Shown here piece by piece: positions 28,136-37,652 of a DNA stretch of 64,000 bases. The stretch is taken from the NCBI GenBank assembly GCA_905221605.1, contig CAJNDS010000559.1:50156-114155 (forward strand). The letters run 5' to 3'. This DNA is from Symbiodinium natans. Taxonomy: Eukaryota; Sar; Dinophyceae; Suessiales; Symbiodiniaceae. Each line of letters begins with the position of its first letter. The first letter of the stretch is position 1. The translations under genes and the position numbers were made by a program. The notes under the pieces were generated by a model. The model saw only the letters and a list, made by a program, of their open reading frames with translations, was not told the DNA's origin and did no database searches.

Positions 28136-28149
28136 AAACCCTAACGCCC

Positions 28150-28460
28150 GGCAACCCCTAAACCCTAAACCCTACACCCTAAACCCTAAACCCTAAACCC
28201 TAAACCTTAAACCCAAAACCCTAAACCCGAAACCCTAAGCCCCTGGAATCTTAAACTCCAAACTCTGAAAGCCCTCAACCCCAAACGTCACGTAAAGCCC
28301 AAGCCCTCATCCCCTGAGCCACTCGGGCGACCCAAAACCTGACAAACCTGAAACCTACTAGACCCCAAGCCCTAGCAACTTTAAACCCTAAACTTAAACC
28401 CTAAACCCTAAACTTAAACCCTAAACCCTAAACTTCAAACCCTAAACCCTAAACTGAAAC
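28150..28460 (-). repeat. CCCTAAA arrays, part as CCCTAAACTTAAA
   Basis: 28150-28212 is ordinary CCCTAAA. 28380-28455 is a 21-base compound unit, AAACCCTAAACCCTAAACTT, repeated three to four times. Confidence 0.85.
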
Positions 28461-28485
28461 CCCCCCAAATTCCTACAGCCCCGCA

Positions 28486-28575
28486 ACCGGTGGCAGCAGG
28501 CATCCCCGTCTTCGTGCGCGCACGGAAGCTCCCCTACCGGCGCTCCCTCTGCGGGCTAAGCGCGCCTTGGCCTTT
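28486..28575 (+). CDS. Candidate exon
   Basis: Frame with APQPVAAGIPVFVRARKLPY and RRSLCG. Basic, mixed composition. A GC donor is possible after TGCGG. Unknown. Confidence 0.35.
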
Positions 28576-28662
28576 ACCACTTTGTGCTTTGGGAGGGTGT
28601 AGGAATAACAGCTGCCCCTCAGCCCCATGATTCGGTGTTCAGATTTTGGGGGAGTTTATGGG

Positions 28663-28862
28663 AGCCCTTCGAGCTCCTAGCAACGAGTGGGGATTTGTAG
28701 GGATTATCCTAGGTAGGATAAGGGGGACCCTTGAAAAGGGGGCCCTTCTTATCCCTCTTCTGGCTCTCTTAAACAGGGACCCTACTCAGAGGGTCTATAT
28801 CCCCAAGGGTCCCCCTAATCCTATCCCCTAGATTAATGATGGGTCTGGAGCTCTCAAGGGCT
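28663..28862. mobile_element. Foldback element FB3
   Basis: Two nested pairs of arms. The inner pair is ATTATCCTAGGTAGGATAAG...GACCCTTG against CAAGGGTCCCCCTAATCC..., at 28702-28733 and 28804-28836. The outer pair is AGCCCTTCGAGCTCC against GGAGCTCTCAAGGGCT. About 200 bases, no coding capacity. Confidence 0.8.
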
Positions 28863-28971
28863 TGTTTGCTGTGAGGTGGTTCTGTCAACATCTGTGCTCG
28901 GCAGCAGCGGCTGGTATAGCTTCTTCAACTAGCTGTGAGCTTCCCTGGCGCGCCTGGATCCTCATGCTCAG

Positions 28972-29144
28972 CGACCTGGCTTCATGCGGAGCAGCTACGC
29001 TTGCATGCAAGCGAAGCAGGAAACGGCCAAGGCATATCTGTTTGCAGACGCGGAAGAAGTTGACAAAGCCACTTTCGTGTGCGATGGCCTCGGCTCCATC
29101 CCAGCAGTTCTGAGAAGATGCCCCATCTCAGCTTCACGCTGGGG
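28972..29144 (+). CDS. Candidate exon, well-formed
   Basis: Acceptor GCTCAG, donor GTGAGC. About 57 codons, with KQETAKAYLFADAEEVDKAT and FVCDGLGSIPAVLRRCP. An acidic helix and a Cys-containing end; a convincing protein, but I do not recognise the family. The opposite strand frame is Ala/Ser-rich and less convincing. Confidence 0.5.
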
Positions 29145-29700
29145 GTGAGCGCGACAGACATGGTCATCTGTGGAGGATGGACTGCGAGGTTCCTTGGCCC
29201 CACAGAGTTCGGGGGGGGGGGGGGGGGAATCCCTTCTTTTCTGTGCCCCGGTGTCTTCCCGAAGGCTATCAACTCGGAGACTCTCAAAACCCTCAACCCT
29301 GTGTAGAGAACCACGGGCACTGGCCCACCCCAAAGCCCTAATAAACAAGCCCTAAGCCCTATAAAATCTAAACCCGCAGCTGTTCTCGGCCCAAGCTGCA
29401 TCAAGTGATGTGTCCCACACCTCCCACAAATGTGGCGAGCGACTCCTGGCTGCAAGCAGGGATTGCACTACGTCCCTCCAACTTGGGGAACACTGCCTCT
29501 CCCCCCCCCCTGTTGACATCGTTGTCAGGGTTCAGAGCCCCAAAAGATGATTTGTGGAGTTTAGGATCTCGACTTCAGGACCTAGATCCTAAACCGAGCT
29601 TCAGGGGGTTTCGGGTCTCAAGGTCCTGTTGTTTAGGGGCTCAGGGCTTCGGGGTCCAGGAGGGTTTGGGGTTTTGAGCTTCGAAACTTTCTGGGGGGCT
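29145..29700. other. Complex stretch with G run
   Basis: A G run at 29212-29227, CCCTAAG words and degenerate TTCAGG words. Frames of 60-90 codons on + (29405-29677) are partly repeat-derived. Nothing assignable. Confidence 0.25.
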
Positions 29701-29718
29701 TAGGGCCCCGACCTGTTG

Positions 29719-29793
29719 GGCCGTCGCAGGCTTTTGCTTTGGCCGGCGGTGGTGCTGGCAAACGAGGACGGCCTCGCCTCATCCGGCGCTAGA
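29719..29793 (+). CDS. Exon-like island
   Basis: GTCGCAG, then one frame reads AFALAGGGAGKRGRPRLIRR and stops; another gives LLLWPAVVLANEDGLASSGA. The frame cannot be decided. Confidence 0.25.
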
Positions 29794-30011
29794 ACCCTAA
29801 ATCCCAGAACCCTAATCGCCTAAACCGTAGACACAGCGCCCAACCCCGGTATCGCGGGTTCGATCCAACCCGAAGCTCAAAAACCCAACAACACCCCACA
29901 GCGAGAAACCCCAAAACCCCAAGAAAATCCAAAACCCTTGCCCCTAGAGCCACGAACAAATACAACATACCACATTACCACCATGCTTCTCTTACGACTT
30001 TGTTGCTGAGC
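29794..30011. other. Complex stretch with hairpin
   Basis: CGGGTTCGATCCAACCCG forms a 6-bp stem at 29855-29872. It contains a tRNA B-box-like GGTTCGATCC but there is no tRNA around it. Confidence 0.4.
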
Positions 30012-30115
30012 AATATAGGAGTCGTAAACATTACTAATCGTATTCCCTTGTGTCCCCTTTGTAATTCTACTACAATTACCCCCAAAACCCCTTTCTGTAT
30101 GAACGCCCCTATATT
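30012..30115. mobile_element. AATATAGGGG foldback family, copy 1
   Basis: Ends are AATATAGGAG and CGCCCCTATATT, an inverted repeat of about 10 bases. The interior has TACTAATCGTATTCCCTTG, TAATTCTACTACAATTACCC and CCCAAAACCCC, shared with copies at 43191, 49194, 49857 and 56323. Confidence 0.75.
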
Positions 30116-30230
30116 TGGGCCTGGGTATAGTTTATGTTCTCCATTTTTCTTGGCTTTGCGGGGATCATGTTGAGGAGTATTCGATTCAGGGGGTTCAAGG
30201 GGCCAACCTCGGTTGTAATATGTCTTCTCC

Positions 30231-30503
30231 TACCCTAAACCCTAAACCCTAAACCCTAAACCCTAAACCCTAAACCCTAAACCCTAAACCCTAAACCCTA
30301 AACCCTAAACCCTAAACCCTAAACCCTAAACCCTAAACCCTAAACCCTAAACCCTAAACCCTAGACCCTAAACCCTAAACCCTAGACCCTAAACCCTAAA
30401 CCCTAAACCCTAAACCCTAAACCCTAAACCCTAAACCCTAAACCCTAAGCCCAAACCCCAAACCCCAAGCCCTAAACCCTAAACCCTAGACCCTAAACCC
30501 TAA
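30231..30503 (-). repeat. Longest CCCTAAA array
   Basis: About 39 units, mostly perfect, with CCCTAGA and CCCAAAC variants near the right end. Confidence 0.96.
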
Positions 30504-30609
30504 AGAGACAGAGGAGGAGCTTCCTTCGGCCCTGTGGGCCGATGAGCCCTGCGCCGGGGAGGAGGTCGGAGACCCCAGAAAAACTTGGTGGCCCAAAAGG
30601 GCCTTGAGG
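30504..30609 (+). CDS. Candidate exon between two arrays
   Basis: Starts directly at the CCCTAAAG end of the array and ends at GGGTTTAGGG. Frame KETEEELPSALWADEPCAGE, then EVGDPRKTWWPKRAL. Acidic then basic with three Trp, strongly protein-like. Donor GT would be supplied by the following array. Confidence 0.5.
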
Positions 30610-31030
30610 GGTTTAGGGTTTAGGGCTTAGGGCTTAGGGCTCAGGGTTTAGGGATCCGAAACCCTGAGCCCTAAACCCCAAGCGCCAAACTCCCTAGACC
30701 TCTAAACCCCAAAGCACTATATACACTAAACTCAGCCCCCTCTCTCCGCCCCCACTCCCAGGTTCAGGTTTTAGGTTTGGGCTTTGGGGTCGAAACCATG
30801 GGCTTTCAGGATCTCAATTTAAGGTCTGAGGTTTAAGGAGGGGTCTGGGCATCAAGGGTATTCCGGAGTGTAGGGGGGAATGTTTAAACCCGAACTCCTA
30901 AACCCTAAGCCCTACACCCCAAGCGCTAACCCCTGAACCCTAAGCCCCTAAGCTCTTTTTAGCCCTAAGCCGTAAGCCCTTAACTTAAATTTACGGTTTA
31001 AGGGGAACTGAGGGGCTTGAGTTTCTATTT
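30610..31030. repeat. TTTAGGG/CCCTAAA filler with inverted junction
   Basis: TTTAGGG units, then GGATCCGAAACCCTGAGCCC switches strand. The rest is degenerate CCCTAAG/CCTAAACC and TTTAAGG words. Confidence 0.7.
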
Positions 31031-31035
31031 CTCAG

Positions 31036-31113
31036 TAGTAGCTGTGGCCAGCATGCGGAGGCCAGATGTAGCCTGGACCTGTCCCTTGGCTGCGACGCTG
31101 AAAGGCGTTACAG
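31036..31113 (+). CDS. Candidate exon with canonical acceptor and array-derived donor
   Basis: Acceptor TTTCTATTTCTCAG with a pyrimidine tract; donor GTTTAGGGTTTAGG. One frame gives SSCGQHAEARCSLDLSLGCD and AERRY; another gives VAVASMRRPDVAWTCPLAAT. Both are open, so the frame is unsure. Confidence 0.45.
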
Positions 31114-31218
31114 GTTTAGGGTTTAGGGTGTTTAGGGTTTAGGGTTGAGGGTTTAGAGGCCAGTCAGTGTTTAAGGTTTGGGGGTCTTGGGATGTTGTAT
31201 TGTAGGGTTCTTAAGGGA

Positions 31219-31397
31219 GGGGGGGATTCAAGGGGGGGTATGTAACCCAAGGTTCCCTAGTACCCCCCAGTACTTTTTAAGGCTCCCTAAGCTTTCCTAA
31301 GCTTTCCTAAGCTTTCCTAAGCTTCCCTAAGGTTCCCGAAGGTTCCCTAAGTTCCCGAATACGGTTCCCTTGGTACCTACCCCCCTTGAACCCCCCC
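31219..31397. mobile_element. Foldback element FB4
   Basis: The left end GGGGGGGATTCAAGGGGGGG then TATGTAACCCAAGG is mirrored by TTGGTACCTACCCCCCTTGA and ACCCCCCC on the right. The loop holds a 10-base tandem repeat, CTAAGCTTTC. Confidence 0.75.
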
Positions 31398-31454
31398 AGA
31401 GTTCAGGGCCAAAGAGAAGCAGAAGCAGGGCAACTCAGTCAGTGGAGTGTCTTG

Positions 31455-31598
31455 CAACCCTAAACCCTAAACCCTAAACCCTAAACCCTAAACCCTAAAC
31501 CCTAAACCCTAAACCCTAAACCCTAAACCCTAAACCCTAAACCCTAAACCCTAAACCCTAAACCCTAAACCCTAAACCCTAAACCCTAAACCCTAACC
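31455..31598 (-). repeat. CCCTAAA array
   Basis: About 20 perfect units. A tRNA D-arm-like AACTCAGTCAGTGGAGTG precedes it. Confidence 0.95.
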
Positions 31599-31628
31599 CC
31601 TGAATTCAAAACCCCAAAGTCTTCGTTG

Positions 31629-31682
31629 CCAATCGAGGCTCCAGCTGAACAGCACGCAGGGAACCAGAGAAAGGACTGCCTA
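31629..31682 (+). CDS. Exon-like island
   Basis: LPIEAPAEQHAGNQRKDCLN in the best frame, between two CCCTAAA arrays. Splice ends uncertain. Confidence 0.3.
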
Positions 31683-31920
31683 AACCCCTAAACCCCGAAG
31701 CCCCAAACCCTAAACCCTAAACCCTAAACCCTAAACCCTAAACCCTAAACCCTAAACCCTAAACCCTAAACCCTAAACCCTAAACCCTAAACCCTAAACC
31801 CTAAACCCTAAACCCTAAACCCCTAAACCCTAAACCCTAAACCCCTAAACCCCGAAGCCCCAAACCGTAAACCCTTAAACCCCTAAGCCCCGAAACCCTA
31901 GACCCCGAACCCTAAACCCG
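31683..31920 (-). repeat. CCCTAAA array
   Basis: About 22 units at 31697-31850, then CCCCTAA and CCCGAAG variants. Confidence 0.94.
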
Positions 31921-32200
31921 AAGCCCTGTGCGAGCCTGTTGGGCTTTAGGGGAATTAGTGGGTCAGGGCATTTAGAGCGTTAGGAAGTTAAGGATACATA
32001 CCAGTGTCTTTGGGGCTTTTTCGGGCATTTGATACTATTTAAGGGCATTTATGTTCTAGTATCTTAAGGATTGGGGGTGTTGAGGGCATTAACGGTGTCA
32101 GTGCTGTAGGACTTTTAGATGTTAAGGGCATTTACGCTTTTGGGTTTTAGGATACCGAAAGGGTGGGGGTTCTTTTTGGGTATTTTTTTTGTGTTATTTT
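31921..32200 (+). other. T/G-rich unique stretch
   Basis: GGGCATTTA, AAGGGCATT and GTGTTAGG words suggest a diverged GGGCATTTA repeat. No gene. Confidence 0.35.
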
Positions 32201-32202
32201 GG

Positions 32203-32465
32203 TTTCCTAAACCCTAAACCCTAAACCCTGAAACCCTAAAACCCTAAAACCCTCAAACCCTCAAACCCTCAAACCCTCAAACCCTCAAACCCTCAAACCC
32301 TCAAACCCTCAAACCCTCAAACCCTAAAACCCTAGAACCCTCGAACCCTAAATCCCCAAAACCCCTAAACCCTAAAACCCTAAAACCCTGAACCCTAAAC
32401 CCTAAACCCTAACCCCTGCACCCTAAGCCCTAAACCCTACACCCTAGACCCTAAACCCTAAACCC
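32203..32465 (-). repeat. CCCTCAAA and CCCTAAA arrays
   Basis: Three CCCTAAA units, then about ten 8-base CCCTCAAA units at 32240-32320, then mixed CCCTAAAA. Confidence 0.92.
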
Positions 32466-32785
32466 AAAAACATACCCCAAAAAAACAACAAAATGCCAAA
32501 AAAAAACCTGGCTCCATACCGAAAACCCTCCAGCCATAAACCCCCCAAAACCGAAAACCCATGGATCCAGAAGTTAAAAACAATTAAATCCTGATTTAAT
32601 TGTTGTGTTTGGGTTGGGTTTTGACCTACCTCGACATACCTTGTCCCTACAAAAACACAATTAAATCGTGATTTAATTGTGTTTCTTTGCGTTTGACTGG
32701 AAGACAATTAAATCGTGATTTAATGGTATAGCAAAGACTTGTGCTAATTGGTACCTGTTTGCACCATTAAATCATGATTTAATTG

Positions 32786-33550
32786 TACTATTATTACTAT
32801 TATGACTATTAGTCTTATTATTCCTATTACTATGAGTCTTACTACTATTATCATTTTTATTTTGACTACTAGTCTTAATATTACTATTAGTATTACCATT
32901 ATTATTCTTATTCTTCTTCTTATTAGTATTTTCTTATGATTATTACTATTACTATTACTCGTATTACTGTTACTATTGTTATGAGGAGTATTATTATTCT
33001 TCTTATTGTTACTACCATTATAATTATTACCATTACTATTACTCGTATTACTGTTACTATTATTATGAGTATTATTATTATTATTTTTGTTACTACCATT
33101 ATTATTATTATTACAACTATTATTATTCCTATTACTATCATTATTACTATCATTATTACTATTACTATTACTATTACTATTACTACTATTATTATTATGA
33201 TTATTATTACTATTGCTATTATTACTATTATTACTATTATTACTATTATTACTATTATTACTATTATTACTATTATTACTATTATTAACTATTCTCTTAT
33301 ATTACTTTATTACTACTATTATTATTATTACTATTATTTATTGTTACTACTTTATTATTATTATTACTAATTATTATTATTACTATTTCTATTATTACTA
33401 ATTATATTACTATTATTACTATTATTACTATTATTACTATTATTACTATTATTACTATTATTACTATTATTACTATTATTACTATTATTACTATTATTAC
33501 TATTATTACTATTATTACTATTATTGTTCTTATTATTACTCTTACTCTAG
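32786..33550 (+). repeat. TTA/CTA microsatellite
   Basis: About 760 bases of ATT, ACT and TTA triplets inside the palindrome cluster. Long frames on both strands are by-products. Confidence 0.97.
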
Positions 33551-33609
33551 GGGGAACAATTAAATCGTGATTTAATTGTTGAAAAGGTAGGGGGAACAAT
33601 TAAATCGTA

Positions 33610-33940
33610 CAAAGACCCCGTAAAAAGAACAGCAAAAAAATGAGCCACGGGGCGGCTCCTAACTAGAAGGAGTAGCGAGTGAAGTGTCACACCACGTGAT
33701 GTCTCACATCGTTCGCGCGTGCATGTTTTCCTGCCAGTCGACATAATTATGCTTGTCGTGCCCACGAAAAGACCTCCGAGGAACTGTGAGCTCCCTTCGA
33801 CAATCACCTCACTGCCACGCCATCAACATTCCGGTGTAGGTGTAGTTCGTTATCTGGTTGTCCCTAATTTCATGGGTGTCCTAGTGGTTAAGGTGGTTCC
33901 CGATCCGACCCGTATTCAGGCTTGGTCATTGATTCATGTC
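33610..33940. other. Complex stretch inside the palindrome cluster
   Basis: Open frames on both strands (33719-33946 plus, 33547-33807 minus) without family resemblance. CCTAGTGGTTAAGGTGG looks like a tRNA A-box but has no tRNA around it. Confidence 0.3.
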
Positions 33941-34150
33941 CATTAAATCCTGATTTAATTGTTTCTGCGGGTTGGGGTCGTCTAGCAGAAACAATTAAAT
34001 CCTGATTTAATTGTTTCTGCGGGTTGGGGTCGTCTAGCAGAAACAATTAAATCCTGATTTAATTGTTTCTGCGGGTTGGGGTCGTCTAGAAGAGACAATT
34101 AAATCCTGATTTAATTGTTTTCCTTGAGCAGCTTGCCGGCATGGCATGCT

Positions 34151-34164
34151 ACGTCGCGCGACGT
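34151..34164. repeat. Perfect 14-bp GC palindrome
   Basis: ACGTCGCGCGACGT, 7 bases from the next AT palindrome. Confidence 0.85.
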
Positions 34165-34399
34165 TAACAGGCAATTAAATCGAGAGTTAATTGTGCTGGA
34201 CCTAAGGGGCGTCGAGCCGGCCCGATGCCGGTCAATTAACTTCAGAGTTAATTTTCCTTAACTCTTGGATCCACTGTCTTCCCCTAGACCTAAACCCTAA
34301 ACTTAACTCCTCAACTACCGGCCGAAACTACCCTAAACCCTAAGCCCTGAACCCAAACCCCAAGCCCTAAGCCCAAACTCAAGGCTTAGGCTGCTCCCC

Positions 34400-34572
34400 C
34401 GGTTAGGGTTTAGGGTTTAGGGTTTAGGGTTTAGGGCTTAGGGTTTAGGGTTTAGGGTTTCGGGTTTAGGGTTTAGGGTTTAGGGTCTAGGGTTTAGGGT
34501 TTAGGGTTTAGGGTTTAGGGTTTAGCGTTTAGGGTTTAGGGTTTAGGGTTTAGGGTTTAGGGTTTAGGGTGT
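34400..34572 (+). repeat. TTTAGGG array
   Basis: About 24 units with a few one-base variants, preceded within 70 bases by CCCTAAG words in the opposite sense. Confidence 0.95.
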
Positions 34573-34584
34573 CGACCCTCATTG

Positions 34585-34722
34585 TCATACGTTTGGATGG
34601 CAGACGGCGTAGGAGAGAGTATTCGATGGCCCTCCACCATCGGGGCAGAGCTTCTCTTCGCACCTGACGAAGCTTTCGAACCTGTCCTGCATCCCAACCT
34701 TCACAGCAACCTGCGTTAGGCT
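34585..34722 (+). repeat. Dispersed GTTTGGGTGG element, copy C
   Basis: TTTGGATGGCAGACGGCGTAGG, ATGGCCCTCCACCATCGGGG, GCTTCTCTTCGCACCTGACG and AAGCTTTCGA match copy E at 45735-45920. Frames differ between copies, so it is probably non-coding. Confidence 0.6.
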
Positions 34723-35195
34723 TTTAGGGTTTTTAGGGTTTTGGGGTGTAGGGTTTGGGGTCTGTGTTCTTTTAGGGTTTCAAACATTACAGCAAACCCT
34801 AGACCCTAAACCCCAAACCCTATCCGCGAACAGGAGGGGCGGCGATTCGGGAGAGCCCACCGCCTGGGGGGATGCCTCGCACCAGGGGCGCTTCACGGGA
34901 GGGTGCCTCGGGCCGATGTAGGGTTTGCAGGGTTTTGGAGTACTGTGCTTTTATACTTCTTTGGGTTCTGGGTTCCTACTGTAGCTACTTAATACCTAAA
35001 AAGTGTAGGGTCTACTCCAAAGTAGGGGGGCTGTAGGGTTTGCAGGCAGGCTTGGGGCTGAAAGTGCTTCTGATCTTTTCCCGAAGTGAGCTCGAACGGC
35101 CTAGACTCGTGAGCCCCCAAACCCGTTTCGAAGGATGTGGGAGCCCCCAAAGCCTCCATCCCACAGTCGGGATAAGGGTGTAGGGTTTTCAGGTT
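34723..35195 (+). other. Degenerate filler with two exon-like islands
   Basis: 34825-34917 (after GAACAG, before GTAGGG) is open in two frames; one contains GEPTAWGDASHQGRFTGG. 35060-35170 is open with LKVLLIFSRSELERPRLVSP. Neither is recognised. Confidence 0.3.
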
Positions 35196-35268
35196 GACCC
35201 TAACACCCTAACACCCTAACACCCTAACACCCTAACACCCTAACACCCTAACACCCTAACACCCTAAA
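35195..35268 (-). repeat. (CCCTAACA)n array
   Basis: About nine 8-base units, then CCCTAAA. Confidence 0.92.
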
Positions 35269-35469
35269 CCCTAAACCCTAAATAAACCTAAACCCTACAC
35301 CCTAAACCCGAAACCGCAGCCTCCAAACCCCCAGTCCCCAATTGCTGTCTAAGCCTACGCCCCCCCCATATTCCTCAAGACTCAAGACCCCTCATAGCCC
35401 GCAACCGACATGCCCTGAGCCCCCAAACCCTTAAGAAAACACCTGAGACCATGTAAACCCTAGGGTCTT

Positions 35470-35560
35470 ATTCCCCTTTTTAGGGTAGAGGTTCCCTTTT
35501 TCACCCCCCTTTGCACCAAAAAGGGCACCCCTTTTCAATTCCTACTGTAGGTTACAAAGC
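35470..35560. mobile_element. Small foldback-like element
   Basis: GGTTCCCTTTTT and AAAAAGGGCACC face each other across 16 bases. Similar TTCCC...GGGCACCC sequence is at 42790-42840 and 53930-53975. Confidence 0.4.
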
Positions 35561-35652
35561 CTTTAATCCCAAAAAGCCCTAAGCCCCTAAACCCTTCAGA
35601 AAAACCTGAGACCAAGTAAACCCCAAAGCCTTTAATCTAAAAAACGCCCCAG

Positions 35653-35728
35653 GACGTGCTCCATCTTCGGCTGCGACCAGAGCCGGGGGCCGACCCTCTG
35701 CCACCACTTCCGCTGCATCTGCCAGGAG
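35653..35728 (+). CDS. Cys-rich protein, exon A
   Basis: Acceptor CCCCAG, donor GTGCCG. The frame reads TCSIFGCDQSRGPTLCHHFR and CICQE: six Cys with CxxxxC and CxC spacing. Exon B joins it in phase to give CQEGYLAMAGKC. This CxxFxC...SRGPxxC...CxC pattern looks like a short disulphide-bonded extracellular module, as in EGF-like repeats. I recall similar modules in dinoflagellate proteins, but a search is needed. Confidence 0.6.
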
Positions 35729-35757
35729 GTGCCGGGGGGTGAAGGGCGCTTTTGAAT

Positions 35758-35832
35758 GGGTTAAGGGTTTAGGGTTTAGGGTCTAGGGTTTAGGGTTTAG
35801 GGTTTAGGGTTTAGGGTTTAGGGTTCACGGTT
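35758..35832 (+). repeat. TTTAGGG array in the Cys-rich gene intron
   Basis: About ten units, 30 bases behind exon A. Confidence 0.92.
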
Positions 35833-36114
35833 TTTAGGGATTGCTAAGGGATCCCCAGGGAGAGGGGCGGGGGGGGGGGGCAAAGGTCTGCTCTACTGTA
35901 TAGGAGTCAGGGTTCAGGGCAGAAGTGTTCGACCCGAAGCCCTGAGATGCTACATCCTGAAGCCTAATGCCTGAAGCCGTGTGCTGCTTGACAACTCTCA
36001 ACCCTAAACCCTCCACCCTCAACCCTAAACACTCCACCCTCAACCCAACAAACCCCCAAGATGAATGGCCGGTTCTCAACTGGCTCAGCCCCTAAGCCGG
36101 AAGCTCTGACTCAG
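35833..36114. other. Intron filler
   Basis: A G run, CCTGAAGCC words and CCCTCAACCCTAAA words. No exon recognised. Confidence 0.4.
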
Positions 36115-36160
36115 GGCTACTTGGCGATGGCAGGCAAGTGCCTCTCGGCAGACGACCTAC
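36115..36160 (+). CDS. Cys-rich protein, exon B
   Basis: After CTGACTCAG, GYLAMAGKCLSADD. It fits exon A in phase 0 and supplies the last Cys of a module. The 3' edge is not certain. Confidence 0.5.
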
Positions 36161-36640
36161 CCCAAACCCAAAACCCTAGGCCCTGAACCCTAAACCAGCC
36201 CAAGACCTGCAACCCTGAGACCCCAAAGCGCCAGGTGTGACGTTTCGAAGTGTCGCTGTTGCAGTACAGGCTGGAGCAGTACAAGTAGCTCCTGAGCCCC
36301 GAAGCCCTGGAGCATCTCACAAAGTATGGGACCCCCTTGGTACGTAAAAAGCAAAACTCCAACCCTAAACTCTTAACACTGCACGCTATCTCTAGACCCT
36401 AAACCCTAAACCCCTAAACCTTAAACCACTCAACCCTAAACCCCAAACCTTAAGCCACTAAACCCTACACCCTAAGACTGCGTCCCTAAACCCTAAACCC
36501 TAAACCCTAAACCCTAAACCCTAAACCCTAAACCCTAAACCCTAAACCCTAAACCCTAAACCCTAAACCCTAAACCCTAAACCCTAAACCCTAAACCCTT
36601 CCTCCACCCTAAACCCTCAACCCTCAAGCCTAAACCCTTC
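36161..36640 (-). repeat. Intron filler with CCCTAAA array
   Basis: 36484-36600 is an array of about 16 units. The part before it has complex pieces open on both strands but no recognised exon. Confidence 0.75.
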
Positions 36641-36644
36641 GCCC

Positions 36645-36750
36645 AGGTGAGCCGGTTTCTGCAGGGCCAGCTACGGCGCTCGGGACTCGCACCGGCGAGA
36701 GCTGCAGTTGGCTAGGCTCCGATGTTCTAAAGCCCAGCAGGTTAGGGGTT
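36645..36750 (+). CDS. Exon-like island
   Basis: TTTCTGCAG then GC-rich complex sequence, open in two frames. One gives RDSHRRELQLARLRCSKAQQ, the other a TRTGESCSWLGSD piece that might belong to the Cys-rich protein. Undecided. Confidence 0.3.
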
Positions 36751-36859
36751 GTGGGGTGGTTTAGGGTTAGGGTTTAAGGCTTAGGGTTTGGGGCTTCGGG
36801 TTTAGGACTTAGGGTTTCGGGTTCAGGGTTGAGGATTTAGGGTTCAGGGTTTAGGGTTG

Positions 36860-37200
36860 AGTTGTTGTTTAGGGTGTACAGGGTTAACTGTTCAGTGATT
36901 TTCTGTAGCGATTTTAGGAGTCGGGCCAGCTTCGACCCACCCCACCAGCATGAAGCTTGGTCTACAGCCACACCTGCTCCGGGAGGCCGCAAAGGCAAAA
37001 CCACACAAAATGTTGGTCAAAACCCCTCAAAACACGGACAGAAACCTTACAGTTAAACCCAGAATCCCAGACCTGACTGAACTCCAAATCTACGTGCCCA
37101 AAGCCTTCTTAGAAGCCTTACTGCACCCCAAACTCCGAACCTTTAGAAGCCCAAAACTCCATAGACTCCACACCATAAACACTAAACCCTAACCCCCAAA
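36860..37200 (+). other. Complex stretch, open frames
   Basis: A frame at 36950-37192 gives a basic, Lys/Thr-rich peptide. Composition shifts to AC-rich and it ends in CCCTAAC, so it may be read-through into filler. Confidence 0.25.
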
Positions 37201-37243
37201 CCCCAAACCCCAAACCCTAAACCCTAAACCCTAAACCCGCAAG

Positions 37244-37329
37244 GCTACTGCACGGTCGAGCACAGCGCCTGCAAGTCCGGCTCGTGCTTCTGCGGGCGCG
37301 GTTTTGTGGCCAAAGATGGACAATGTCAG
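37244..37329 (+). CDS. Cys-rich protein, exon with a further module
   Basis: Follows CCCTAAACCCGCAAG. The frame reads YCTVEHSACKSGSCFCGRGF then VAKDGQCQ: five Cys in a CxxxxxxCxxxxCxC pattern, again an EGF-like half. It does not join exon B directly in phase, so an exon is missing between them. Confidence 0.55.
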
Positions 37330-37354
37330 GCTGCAGATGGGGTTTCGGGCCGCA

Positions 37355-37513
37355 TTTAGGGTTTAGGGTGTAGGGTTTCGGGTTTCGGGTTTAGGGTGTG
37401 GGGTTTAGGGTTTAGGGTTAAGGTGTAGGGTTTAGGGTTTAGGGTGTAGGGTTTAGGTAGGGTTTAGGGTTTAGGGTTTAGGATTTAGGGTTTAGGGTTC
37501 AGGGTTTTGAAGG
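37355..37513 (+). repeat. TTTAGGG array with TGTAGGG variants
   Basis: About 20 units, several TGTAGGG or TTTCGGG. Confidence 0.93.
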
Positions 37514-37522
37514 CTTCTGCAG

Positions 37523-37652
37523 GAGCTTCTGAAGGGCCTCCACTCTCAGACCATCTTATGCATGTTCGAAATGGCACAGCTATTCCTAAATACGCATTTC
37601 GTGCTTGAAGTGGCCGTTGCATGTAAATGGTGGTTCATTAGCTCTATCATCA
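37523..37652 (+). CDS. Candidate exon
   Basis: Acceptor TTCTGCAG. The frame gives ELLKGLHSQTILCMFEMAQL, then a hydrophobic FLNTHFVLEVAVA stretch and a basic-aromatic end. GT donors GTAAAC or GTAAGT follow. Codon use is already more AT-rich than upstream exons. Confidence 0.45.

Larger units (their letters stand above)
32579..34253. repeat. Cluster of twelve ATTAAATC/GATTTAAT palindromes
   Basis: The dyad CAATTAAATC-NN-GATTTAATTG occurs at 32581, 32658, 32705, 32764, 33557, 33597 (half), 33941, 33991, 34043 and 34096, with relatives at 34171 and 34234. The four from 33941 to 34118 lie in a 52-bp tandem repeat. Two of those extend to perfect 17-bp arms (33985-34020 and 34037-34072, GCAGAAACAATTAAATC). 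Spacers otherwise differ, so the dyad itself has been copied or kept. Confidence 0.9.

Noticed and set aside
29855-29872. B-box-like GGTTCGATCC
   Set aside because: The stem pairs CGGGTT with AACCCG, which is not a T-arm geometry, and there is no acceptor stem around it.
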